From Hawksworthiomyces lignivorus (Eukaryota > Ascomycota > Sordariomycetes > Ophiostomatales > Ophiostomataceae): DNA of 64,000 nt. A model generated the notes under the pieces. That model searched no databases. It was not told where the DNA came from and was given only the letters and a program-made list of their open reading frames with translations. Shown one piece after another: positions 1 through 10,754 of the stretch (the stretch's first letter is position 1; every line of letters starts with the position of its first letter). The stretch spans positions 186,001 to 250,000 of the forward strand of contig NTMA01000006.1 in the NCBI GenBank assembly GCA_002917075.1, written 5' to 3'. A program made the position numbers and the translations under genes.

Positions 1-1105
1 GAAGAGCCCTCGCCAGCGTTGGCATTCTTGAGGGCGGCGTCAAAGGCTGCGGAGCCGGGCATGGTCTGATTGGTGGCGGGCAGGAAGATGACCTTGCTGT
101 TGGCGGACTTGGCCATGGCCTGCATAGCCTCGAGGTAGCGGATCTGCATGGCCGGGGCGGAGGACAGGATGTCGGCGGCCTGGCGCATGAGCTTGGCGGA
201 CTCGACCTCGGCCTTGGCGGCGATGATCTTGGACTCGCCGATCCGCTTGCTCTGGGCGGCCATGGAGAGCGACTCCTGCAGCTCCTGGCTGAAGACGATG
301 TCCTTGATGAGCATGCTCTCGACCTGGACGCCCCAGCCGGCGGCGACGTCCTCGATGATCTCGCCGATGGACTGGGCGATCTCCTCGCGGCGCTCGATGA
401 CGTCCTGCAGGACGCGGGCGCCGACGACGTGGCGCAGGGTGGTCTGGGTGCGCTCGATCAGGGCCTGGCGCACGTTGGCGATGCCGAAGGCGGCCTTGTG
501 GGGGCTGACGATGTGGTAGTAGATGACCGAGGTCAGGTGCACGGTGACGTTGTCCTTGGTCATGCAGACCTGCTTGGGCACCTCGACGATCTGGATCTTG
601 ACATCGACCTGCAGCAGGCGCTCGCTGAGCGGGTTGATCTTGACCAGACCAGGATCGACGGCCTTGTAGAAGCGGCCGAACTTGGTGACCAGGCCGACGT
701 TGCCCTGGCCGACGCTCTTGTACGGGTTGGGGCAGCAGATGCAGCAGGGGATGGCACCGAGGGTACCAATGCAAGCACCAAGAGTATTAACTACGAGGCG
801 AGGCGAACAAGAAAAAAAAAGAGAAAAGATAGTTAGCAAGTGCAGTTGGATGGGATGCAGTCGACGGATCCATATGTGGCCGCGGAAGAACAAAAATTGA
901 GACACCAGAACGTACTCATGCTACCATACCAGCCGGCTGGGTTGGCTTCGTCACCGACGATGGAGGCATAGCTCTTCTGAAGGTCTTCTTTGCGCGGCGG
1001 CGCAACGTCCATGTTGGCCTGGGGCCGGAAGCCGAGCTCGACAACCGGCTTGGCACCATTGGCGCCGTTGTTGGCTGCGTATGCGCTGCTGGCTTCTGCG
1101 CTCAT
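1..1105 (-). CDS. Stomatin-like SPFH/Band 7 membrane protein (3' end cut by window)
   Basis: Partial gene; exons complement(<1..790, 916..1105) with a 125-bp intron (donor GTACGT, acceptor GTAG). The splice joins WYGSM to INTLGACIG in phase. The start is the first ATG of the exon, before SAEASSAYAANNG. After a polar N-terminus comes a short Cys-rich hydrophobic stretch (GAIPCCICCPNPYKSV), then the SPFH domain (QGNVGLVTKFGRFYKAVDPG, LQVDVKIQIVEVPKQVCMTK, RTQTTLRHVVGARVLQDVIE) and the helical stretch with AQSKRIGESKIIAAKAEVE and LMRQAADILSSAPAMQIRYL. This order is diagnostic for fungal stomatins, membrane scaffolds that oligomerise on the inner face of membranes. The Cys-rich stretch probably anchors the protein and may be palmitoylated (inference). 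Family assignment is secure; the exact paralogue and its location are not. Confidence 0.93.
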
Positions 1106-4100
1106 GATGATGGTGTTGGGAGTGGTAGTGGTGGTGTGGTGTGATTTAGCGTCGAAGCTCTTTAGAGTTGTGTCGCGAAGACAAAGAGGGAGAGAGAGTG
1201 CGTGAAGAGGGCTTGCGATGGAATTGAACTGAGCTTTTATCTGTAGAGAAGAGAGATGCGAGGACAGGGTGCGTAGACCGACGATTGATGTTTTGTGACT
1301 GATGAAACAAAAAGAGGAGTAGAAGGTGGGCACAGAAAGAGAGCGGACACGGGCCTTATTTATCAGTTTTGGATCGTCCTGCAGAGGGAAACACGAAAGA
1401 TGCGTGTGAATGAATGAACGAGGGTGTGATGTGATTTACGGCGTACTTGTAGGCTTAACCGCTCCGTGTGTATGTACAGCTAAGGCCTTTTCTTCTTTTG
1501 CAGCGGTTTCCTGGCAGTTGCGCTGTGGAATGTTGGTAACTAGCGGGCTTGGCAGGCCCGTGGATCGTGCAGGGAAGAGAGGAAGGGGGCAACAAGGACA
1601 AGCGCCCGTTGGACTTTGAGTGTTGTCATAGCTGTCTTACAGTATGTACGTAGGGGACGATATGGGGGGGGGGGATGAGGATTCTCTGAGCTCTTGGATG
1701 ATGCGCCCTGGGTTCCACTTCTTCTGTGAGCTAGGAAGAGTGGAGCTGGGCTGTGCCGGGGGAGCAGGGTGAAGGAAGTGGAGGTGCAACGCTGCAAATA
1801 GCCTAGCCGAGTTAGGGTAATGAAAACGCAGATGTCGGGGCACTGTCATGGAATTCGGCACGTCTCATGTGGGAAGAAAAGCAGACTGGCGTAACGAAAA
1901 TGGGGGAGAAGATAGGAAGACGAGGACTACAGCGACATCTTGGGGGGAGGGGGAGCGATAGAGGTTGCCCCCTCTCTGCAAGGCCCTTCTTCTACAGAAC
2001 CGAAAAGCTGCGTGTGGACTGGACAATTGGTCGGGCACTGTATCCCACAGTGTTGTGCCCCAAGACCGCGTCTTGTAAGTAATAAACAGCCTAGCGTGGC
2101 CAAGCGAGCCAAGGTATCGCGGAAGAGACCCTTTGTATGTATGTTCCGCCTTGCAAGACACCTGTGAGTACAGCAGGTCTTGGCCTGCTTGGCCGGCGAG
2201 CGAGTACTTCATACTTTTTTGCAATCTATGTAATTATCGTGTAATACGGCGTACATAGAACCACAAGCCTCTGTTTCTAGCTAGCTCCTTTGCGCCTCTG
2301 CAAAACGCCTTTTTCCGTTTAGGTATTACCCTGCGAGCTTGGAGCGAATTGGAGCGAATGCTAAACTGCTCAAGGAACCGAAGCCAGATTGGGCTATACG
2401 TAACAATGATTCCTTGCTGCATGCAACGCGCGACATCGATCCGGAAATTTCCCTTTTTCATGATCAGAAGACTCGACTTCTTGCTTATCCCCCTTTGTTC
2501 TATTGTTCCATTGCTGTTCTCGCGCCCGTTCCATGGACTTTCCATCCCTGGTGATTTTCGTTTTTGAGGCATTTGTTTTTTACTTTGCCTCATATTGCCA
2601 ACTGCGGTTGTATTTGTGACAAACTGTGAGGCTGTCATGTATTGTGTAATTCCTTCGTATACAGCGTATTCATCTCATACTTGCTCTTACGACGTAATTC
2701 TTACTCCACAGGCGCCATGCTCGTAGAGACAGTGCGTCGCATTCAGTGCACACCGTGGGACCATGAGACCACTAGAAAAGAGTAATGCCAACAACTCCAA
2801 ATCTTTGTTCTCTTGTTTTTTTGCTTCCCCGTCGCTCGTTAGCTCTTACGGCGCGTTGCTCGCCCAGCATAGCTTGCGCGCTCGCCGCGGGATCGACCCC
2901 CGACCGGTCACATGTGCGCTCCGACGTATGCTCCTGCAAAGTCTCCGCCGTGCTGTGGTCTAATTCGTAGCCTTTATCTCATCGCGACCCTGTTTGGCCC
3001 TGTGGGAAGTGTACAGCCACCTTCTTAGGGTCGGGTTCGGGTGAATTTGATGACGGCGAAAGAGGAAAGGAAGTAGAAGAAGAAAAAAATTAAAGAGAAA
3101 AGAAAAACCAAACAAAATCTACCACACTCTCCCTACCTTTTCGGGAGCCAGCGATCCGGGCAAGCAAAACAGGGAAAAGATAAGCTTAGGGAGTAGCAGC
3201 GTGGCTCGTGGGTAGGCCGTCTCCATAGAAATCTTACGGCCCCAAGGCAAGGCACACAGAGGGGCGCAAAAGATAAAGTTGATGGAATGGCCAAGAGTGG
3301 CTGGAGCCAGGCGGGCAGTTCCCACCCACTACGAAATACGAGTATTCTGTACTCTAAATCTGCTCAGCGAGCCTAAAAAAGAAAACGGCAATGAAAAAGT
3401 GCTCTCATCAGATGGCCTTGGGATTGTCGCTGATTCTCACGGCAAGGCGTCCCCTTGACCGAGTTCTGCCACAGCCAGGGCGAAAAACTGGCCTCAGTTC
3501 GTATCTCGGGCCTCCCCGATTGAGAGGCGAGGGATCCTTCGTTTGCAAAGAAAAAAAAAAAAAAAAAAAAAACGTGCTGCGCAGAGAGTGCCATCGAACA
3601 TGCGATATGTAGCTAAATGAAAAACAGGGCTCAAAAGGACCAGACACACACTCCCAAGACGCGAATCGTATCAGGACCGATGGTGAGGGACTGGCGCACT
3701 GACCGAAACAGGAGAAGGGGTACGTGTACCTCGTGCACTAGAGGAGGATGAGGTAGGGGTAGAACTGCCCACGCACCCGTTCTCAATCAACCGTGCTTCT
3801 AGATTCCAAAGCTCCGTGGTCTAAACGAATTACATCGGAAAGATCAATGACCCTGTGCCGGCACCATATCTGGCACCATTCACTCCACGCAAGCTCCCAC
3901 CATTTCGCATCCGCACCTGCTACATACAGTTTACTCTATGTTGTGCCGAACTCCGTAAGAGCACTTTTTATTGCTTTTCCTTATCTGCTTTATGCTCCAT
4001 AAATAATACGGAGCATTAATAGTTTTAAAAAAAAAAATATACAGCAAAAGAAAGACAAGAGGAGGAAGAGAGTGGGAAGGACGATTGCTTCAATTCCCAA

Positions 4101-4860
4101 GGAGCATGGAGATTTACCAACACACCACAGCCTACTGCATGGAGCGGGACATAATACCTGATCGGGCGCTTGCGTGTTATAAAGGCTCTGTTTACACAGT
4201 TTCGCAGTATTATTATTTTTTTGCTGTATTTGGAGAAGGGTGGGTGGATTTGGGGGAGCGGGTGGTGTGAAACGAAAAAGCTTGGCTTTTATCTGGGGTA
4301 CGGATGTTGTTCCCTTTCTACTGCCTGTGGGGACGGGACATGCGGTTGGTTACTGTCTCAACGGGCGACATTTTAGATGAAGGATTGTAGCATGAGGGAA
4401 TCGGCAGGTGATATTTGTGCTCATACATATGGCCTGTAAGCAGAGCGAATAAGGGCTCAATGAAGAAAAAGCACGGGTTTTTGGCCTGAGGGATGGCAGT
4501 CCCCTTTGCTGAACACACAGATCCCCATTGTTCGCGCAAGAAATACCACGCTTTCGACTTGGAAGATCGGCCCGGGCAATCTGCAACAACAAGCTTAGGC
4601 TGGACTACGTACATTCAATCCTCGCCTTGCTGGAGAAGATAGCAACAGTCGTTGAATCATATTAGTAGCTATACGACGAGGTTTCCTGTTATGGAAGGAA
4701 TCAGGGCCGCCAAATCTGCTTGTGCCAGCAAGTTGTTTTTGATGTTGAGTTGTAGATGAAGGAGACCTCGTAAAGGCCAAATGGGTTGAAAGCAATCCTA
4801 TCAAGCTGCAGAAGTTTCCTTAATGACAGTTCTGCCAGTTGTCCACTGTACTATAGAGCA
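1106..4860. other. Gene-free spacer (3.7 kb)
   Basis: Promoter side of the stomatin gene, then sequence with only short, low-quality open frames on both strands. There is an A22 run at 3551-3572 and an A/T-rich patch near 4010-4045. I tried the longer frames (1865-2224 minus, 2234-2638 minus, 4318-4614 minus) and saw no domain, no splice-compatible continuation and no coding-like composition. A non-coding transcript cannot be excluded. Confidence 0.5.
3551..3572. repeat. A22 homopolymer
   Basis: Uninterrupted run of 22 A in the spacer between the stomatin gene and the decayed gene. It is likely length-polymorphic and prone to sequencing error. Confidence 0.9.
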
Positions 4861-7590
4861 ATAAGAAAGAAGTGACAGTCTTTTCAGCCTTTTCAGGAGA
4901 CAGGAGAAGCAAGCAGCCTCTCTCTAGTCAGACAGGGACAATTCGAACAAATACATTCTCAAGTGGATTAGAAGCTTTTCGGAGAAACGGCGCCTAGCAC
5001 CGGCATCTGTCCACAGACGCCAGTCCAACCACAAGATAGACGCAGCTTTACACGAAGCGAGGCTCTTGCAAGAGAGAGGCCAGTTTCGGCATCCCTGGCC
5101 TTAGTAATTGCTAATCAACAGCTGCTCATGCAATTCTATGCCTCCTACCTCCTGGTTTGGGAGTTGTTGTGATCTTGGTGGTTGGGTTGAGTCGAAGAAT
5201 CTGCCTGCTTCGGTCTCAATAAACCTGTATCACATTGTAATGAAGAACACCTGTAGGATAATAACTAATAATTAGCTCTCTCTTATGTTTTAACTGCTTT
5301 AATTTACCCACATCTTTCATTGGTTCCGGCCTGCACTACCTTGTTCCATCCTGTATGTCCAAGCTCGAGTCGAATGGACGAGGCACCACAACTTTCCGAT
5401 CTTGAAACCCAGTGTCCTATCAATATCAACAAACAATACCTCTGCAGGCGTCACGTAGCTAACGTCAATCCCTCAATCTGACTACAGGGCAGACATATAA
5501 ACCCAGAGAGCCGCAGCGAGCGCGTTGTCATCCCGAGATGGCACGATCGATTGTATATACACGTGGTGTCACCCACAGTCAGCCAGGGTGCCAAAAAAGG
5601 TGGTCTTCCCGCCAATAACTAGACCTGCGATTCCCGATCCCGAACTCTACATCTGCTAGATCTGCGGCGTCTAGAGCTCTGGGGCAGTCACGCTGTGTCC
5701 GGACTGCTTCGTCCCATGGCGTTCACTATCGACTCCCACCCACACCACCACCGGTCTGTCGAGAATCGGTACGTCCTCTCGGCCAATGCAAAAAATCTAC
5801 CGACGTCCATGATAAGCGAGAGATCGCCGTTATGGTCTGGGACCAGACCTCCCCCCAACAGCGGCGGATCAGATGGTCTCCAATAGCTGAGAGGACCCTT
5901 CTTGGAAGATATTGCCAAGGCCCCAGAGAGGGGCCCTCTCACTCTATGACCCCAGACAATGTGCGGCCAACAAGTAGTGGCGTAGACGGCAAAGCATTGT
6001 AATAGCAGCCAGTCTCCTTTTCGGAAGGCGGCACTAACAGCGAGAGGACATCTTCGCTATCCAAGCCAGATGAAGCTGCGGCCATACCCAACGAGGCCAT
6101 CTCATCGTTGTGCACGTTTGTTCTCGCTGCCAACTTTTTTTGATATTGGTGTGACTGTGATCAGATACGCAGACGTTATTGTCGGAAAACCGTCTATATA
6201 TGGAGAATTATGACGGCCAAGCAGGGATCGAAAAGATTTTAAGAAAAACATTTCCCATAAGTGATATCATTATTCTACATCTTTTTGAAAACCATGATAT
6301 TGACACTCTAGAACAGTGTGAGACACAAATAACTATGGCGTCGCTATTCATGTTGCCTTATGAGTGCCCTAGTTCGTGTTGAGTTATTTATATTGGCTAT
6401 TGTGCTGAGAATTAAAAGCAACCCAAAGACTACTTGCAAGTAATAGGAAGCTAGAGTTTCCATTTGGTAGATCTGGGTGTTGTCTTCAAACTTATATATG
6501 ACGGTGTAGAGGCTAATCCATTGCCCATCGCAAATATGAGGCGATAGCGAGAAACTTGGTAAAGAGCCCCGGCCACGAGACCATCTGGCCTCTGTCAAAG
6601 TGCTATTGCCATTGTCAAGAGGCCATGCCACCGGTAGAGCCAGGATGAGTTGGTGACCAAGGAGGTGAGCACAACCATCGGCTTCTGAGACTTGGAAATG
6701 GCCCACTGATGGTTATGCATCCGTCAGAGAGAGTTGGCGTCACGAGAAACTAGGTCTTCATGATCATCGTGTAAGTCCTATCTCAGCCTTGTAACCCGAT
6801 AAGATTTAGGCACATGGACAAGCGCGGGTTGCAAATAATACGGCAGTGCCGGAAAATATTGGACCTGCCAGACATATGCCGACCCTCCTTCGTTTTCGCG
6901 TTGCCAGTATATAGGATGGCCATTGAGCCGATGAAGCAATTCAAAAGATGCTAGATTCGACTTTCAAATCCAGAAGAGAGTTTACATCAGACCAATTTGC
7001 ACAGACCAAAAAGGAAAAAGCAAAAGCAAAGACTGAAACGTAGTGGACCGGGATAAATCTCCATTTTGGCGATGTATTTTCTAGAGAATGGTCTTACTCC
7101 CAATATCAAAGAGATTTGCACAACGTGTTCTCATACATGTAGAAGAAGTAGCTCGCGTGTTCAAATTTGCGGTAGTGCGCCAGTGTCTCCCGAGCCGACA
7201 AACAAACATCGGAGAGAAAACCCAGCATTAGTGTCGATCGCCATATTTTAGCACTTGATAATTCCCCGCCTAAATGCCACTTTAGCTCCACATTAGCTGG
7301 CTCCCGCCCGTCCCGTATGCTCGTACTCGTTCGTACACGTACATATGTCTTGTAGCACACACCGATTCTATTTTTGTCGCCTACTGCTGGAGTTGTAGTG
7401 CTAATGAGGGCTATTTATCCCTGGACCAAATCCGGTTTCAAAAGCCCTCTAGCTCCCCAACGTATCGTCCTTTAATACTGCGGTCTTCTTTAAGATACTG
7501 GCGTGGTGCCGGCCATCACCGTCGTCTTCACGACAACAAGGTGCTTGCATTTTGTCTTTGTCGTGTGGCCAACTGTCTTCCGCCGTCGTC
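4861..7590. other. Gene-poor interval around the decayed gene
   Basis: Apart from the pseudogene there is one 120-codon minus-strand frame (6344-6706, starting MGHFQVSEADGCAHLLGHQL) that reads moderately protein-like, but it matches no family I know and has no visible splice partner. Around 5060-4945 the minus strand reads WLDWRLWTDAGARRRFSEKL with stops nearby, which could be a further remnant. The last 500 bases are promoter for the Mpv17-type gene. I see no terminal repeats, target-site duplications or transposase motifs. Confidence 0.4.
5500..6133 (-). pseudogene. Decayed gene, remnant of a fungal multi-copy family of unknown function
   Basis: No single frame is open, but protein-like stretches follow each other on the minus strand in shifting frames. 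From ATG 6133 the first frame runs MAARTNVHNDEM... to CYYNALPSTPLLVGRT and stops at 5939. A second frame (about 5942-5688) begins RGPLSGALAISSKKGPL. A third gives ILDRPVVVWVGVDSE near 5790-5740, followed by several TAG and TGA stops and then a GLVIGGKTTFFGTLADCG stretch near 5625-5570. The first and third pieces resemble, from memory, the N-terminal part of a family of large uncharacterised sordariomycete proteins (a CY-NGLPS-P-L-RT motif, then PV-VWIGV). Stops of the CAG-to-TAG and CGA-to-TGA type would suit point-mutation decay. The family link is a recollection, not a search result. Confidence 0.4.
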
Positions 7591-8377
7591 ATGCCCTCCC
7601 ACATGACCATTGCGACGCTACAAGCGACGGTTCTCGGCGCAGCGTCCAACGTGCTGGCACAGCTGATTTTGGTCTATCGTGACAGTGTACGTTGGGACAT
7701 CTTGCCCTTCGTTCTCTGGACTCCGAACTCTACTGACCCGTGGTCTCTTCTTATAGCGTCCCTTCCACTTCAACACCTCCCAGCTTCTCCGTTTCGTTAT
7801 ATTCTCTTTCCTAACGGCGCCTCTGAACTACAAGTTCCAGCAGCTCCTGGAGTACGCCTTTCCTGCACACCCGCGGGTGCCTAGGGCAGACCATAAGCGA
7901 CATGACCTAGAGAAACAAGAGAAGAGCTCCGGGGCTGCGTCCTCGAGAGTGGCCCCCTCTTTCTACAGCTCCAGAGAGCCGGGTGCTGGCCCAGCGCCCA
8001 AAGCCCCGAGGCTCAACTGGCCCAACACTATGGCGAAATGGTTTCTGGATTGCATTTCCCTGGGCACATTTCTAAACACGGTGGCCTTCTTATTGATCAT
8101 GGGGTTGCTCAAGGGCCAGTCAGCCGGGCAGATCTCAGTGAATATTCGAAAGGTGCGTTGGGAGTGTAACTGAGATGTCGGCAAAAAAAGCGAGAGACGA
8201 CAGCTAACGAAAGCACAACAGGAGACCGCCCCAATCATCTTTGCGGGCTACCGAATATGGCCGATTGCATCGTTTATCAGTTTCACATACGTACCACTAG
8301 AGCGGCGAATTGCGTGGATGTCACTTGTAGGGCTGATCTGGGGAGTGTACATGAGTCTGGTGGCTGAGGATGTATAG
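7591..8377 (+). CDS. Mpv17/PMP22 family membrane protein
   Basis: Three exons, 7591..7686, 7757..8152 and 8222..8377 (introns 70 and 69 bp, all phase 0), 215 residues. The start is the first ATG, MPSHMTIATLQATVLG; the in-frame TTG further upstream is not a likely start. Family landmarks are NVLAQLI near the N-terminus, RPFHFNTSQLLRFVIFSFLTAPLNYKFQQLLE across the first splice, then the second half with WFLDCISLGTFLNTVAFLL and the C-terminal signature IWPIASFISFTYVPLERRIAW followed by LIWGVYMS. Members are four-helix proteins of the mitochondrial inner membrane or peroxisome, some forming channels. The loop between the halves is long and polar here. The gene is convergent with the RTA1-like gene. 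No peroxisome or mitochondrial signal is clear enough to choose the organelle. Confidence 0.88.
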
Positions 8378-8705
8378 CGTTCATAGCGGTAGGTAAATCA
8401 TTTGTCTTTGGGTTCTGGTTATTTTTATAGAAAGCGATGGCGTTTCTTGGCATTCTTCTTAGGTTTGTCTATTCGTTTACTGTCCTTCTGTATTTTCGAT
8501 TCTATCTTGTCAAATATTAACTACCTAACCACAGGTCCTAGGCTCTACTTAATTTCTACGCCAAAATCAAAATACATTTTTTTTCCAACGCCAGCACCAT
8601 GCAGTGCGTGCCTTCACCAACATTGGGTGGGATGATCCCACGGCCTTTAATATCTCTTCACCATGCATTTCTCTCCATTATCACCTCTCTCTCTCCTCCC
8701 GGCCT
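8378..8705. other. Convergent 3' spacer
   Basis: About 330 bp between the stop codons of two convergent genes, rich in T and CT tracts. I see no gene; it presumably holds both polyadenylation regions. Confidence 0.6.
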
Positions 8706-9724
8706 TTACAGGACTGTCTCGGATGTTTTCATCGTGTTTGTTCTCTCCGTCGTGTACTCGCCGTCCCGGTGCCTCATAAGCTCGACGGCGGAGTCACGCG
8801 TTCCCGGACTTTCGCTGCCGCTGCTGCCGCTGTTTGCCTCCAGCAGGCGGCTCGGATACCACACGAAAAAGGCGATCATTACCAGCATCATCAGCGCCCC
8901 GTCGAACGCGTACGTCGGCCACTCGTGCGCCTGCAGGTAGCCGTCCGTGCCCATGATGTACTCGACCACGCGGTAGAGGTTGCGCGCCAGGACCACCAGT
9001 GACGTACCGTACAGCATGTAGAGGGTCGCCGCCCAGGGGATGTTCTTGCCGGGCACGGCAGCGCCCGGGTCGCCGGTTGCGGCGGTCTCGCGGACGTGCC
9101 TGCGGAACCGCCGGTGGAACACGGCGCAGCAGGCGATAAACGCGACGAACGACAGGATCTGCAGGATCAGGCCGGCCACGACAATGTCCGTGCCGATCTG
9201 GGCGGTCTTGGTCTTGCCGAGCAGGCCGGCGCCGTCGCCCTGCACGCTCAAAAAGGTGGCGTCGCAGAGCACGAATATGAGCGTGGTGCGGCGGATAGGC
9301 AGCGGCGAGAGCTGCTCTCCGTGAACGGCGCGCACGATGTGGGCGTACACCACGTACAAGGAGGCGGCGAAGAGGATGGGTGGCAGGAGTAAGAACATGG
9401 CCTGCAGGAGGTAGAGGCCGAGAGACCCCGTGGCGTTGTAGGCAGCCGCCCGCGCAATGTACCCGATGATTTCGACTGAACGACCGGAGCAAAATCAGCA
9501 CTTTCCCTTTCAAAAATCACATATTTCCTGTTTCTAAGACAGAGAGACATACAGAATCCCCCTAGGGTGAAAGGAATGCAGAACCATGCCTTATACCGGT
9601 ACATCTTCCAGAAGTGGGCGATTGTCAAGACCAGAAACACGCCAGCAAAGGCGATGGCTGCCGGCAAGCTAGGAATATACTTCCAAAGGTAGACCTTGCC
9701 CAGGTACATCTGAAGAGTCGGCAT
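8706..9724 (-). CDS. RTA1-like seven-transmembrane protein (lipid-translocating exporter family)
   Basis: Two exons, complement(8706..9475, 9553..9724), 313 residues; the 77-bp intron (GTATGT..TTCAG) restores the family motif CIPFTLGGF-FEIIGYIAR. Seven hydrophobic segments can be counted: IPSLPAAIAFAGVFLVLTI, the CIPFTLGG helix, LGLYLLQAMFLLLPPILFAA, LIFVLCDATFLSVQGDGAGL, VVAGLILQILSFVAFIACCA, a helix around LYMLYGTSLVVLARNLYRVV and AFDGALMMLVMIAFFVWYPS. The Q-GDG and RNLYRVVEY motifs are typical of RTA1. Known members (RTA1, RSB1, PUG1) sit in plasma or internal membranes and are linked to resistance to toxic lipids and sterol drugs. The Ser/Thr-rich C-terminal tail should be cytosolic. The gene is divergent from the transcription factor with about 1 kb between starts. 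Confidence 0.9.
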
Positions 9725-10754
9725 GGTTGCGGAGGAGGGTCAAGGAAAGGAGAAGAAGGGTAATTGAACAACAGTGAAATCAGCAGCAGTGCTTGTACAA
9801 AAGAGGCAAAAAGATGTAGACTTGCAAATATTGCATAATAAAAAAAGAACTAAAATAAATAGATGGCAATGACTTAAGAGACATAGGAGATGGCCCGATA
9901 ACTATTCCCAGTCCAGGACAGGAGACCTTCGAGATGCAGATATATAAAACTCATGGCCGACCTTGCCAAGAGACAGACGTCTTACACGGTCTCCATTTCG
10001 ATGTCCTCCACGACAACACAAAGCATGGAAAGACGGAGAGACTCCGTCTTTGCTTACGCCGACTCTACTCATTTTATGGTTTGCGAAGATATTTTCGGAT
10101 AGCTATTTCATCTGCCTTATCATTGCGGCCCTCTGGCCCAACTGCGTATTATTGCATCGTATTGAAACAGAGACAAAAGGGGGACGAAAGGAGATTCTTT
10201 GGAGTCTTTTTGAAAAGAAAATAGAAAAAAAGTGGAGGTACGCGTATTAGCTAATACTGGCTTTGCACTAACAAAAGCTTGTTCTAAACGTCATGCCCGA
10301 TCTTATTGGCCAGCATGCTCTCTTTCTGCTTGGCCACGGAGCTATCGTCCCCAAGGCCCCGTCTGGTGGACCCAGACAGGACGGAATTCTCCAGAGAGTA
10401 TCGAGGATGATCAATCGACCGACGGAGGCCTTTCTCTTTTTTATTTTGGTGGAAGCCTGCTGGCTCTGTGCTCTGTACGTAAGCTACAGTACGTGTCCGA
10501 GCAGGCATCTCAACCTCAGGAAACAGAACAGAAGTGAAAATAAAGATGACCCGAGAGTCACAGCTAGAGAGTTAGATCGACCTCCTTGAAAGCACTGGCA
10601 CGGCATGCTGTATAAGACCCCCCAGGAAACTCGTACCGACCGTATCACGTAAAACGCGTATTATCAGTGCGTGGGTTTTAGCGGTCTCTCGGACCTGCAT
10701 CTCTCTTCATTTCAGCCTCTATCCGTCCCATTGGCTCGGCTGGCAGCCCCCATC
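9725..10754. other. Divergent promoter region, RTA1-like gene / transcription factor
   Basis: About 1 kb between two divergent starts. It is rich in A/T near 9830-9870 and has a plus-oriented TATA-like string (ATATATAAAA) near 9940. That string is about 800 bp upstream of the transcription factor start, so its role is unclear. No reading frame here looks coding. Confidence 0.5.

Noticed and set aside
2850..2910. GC-rich stretch around GGGATCGACCCC resembling a tRNA T-arm
   Set aside because: The loop is not TTCRANY on either strand and no acceptor stem or A box is found.
5340..5640. Remnant of a polyketide synthase psi-KR domain
   Set aside because: LVIGGKT recalls that region, but the rest does not align and the adjacent pieces fit another family better.
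6344..6706. 120-codon minus-strand frame as an independent gene
   Set aside because: It begins with ATG and reads moderately protein-like but lacks any family motif or splice partner; kept only as a note under the gene-poor interval.
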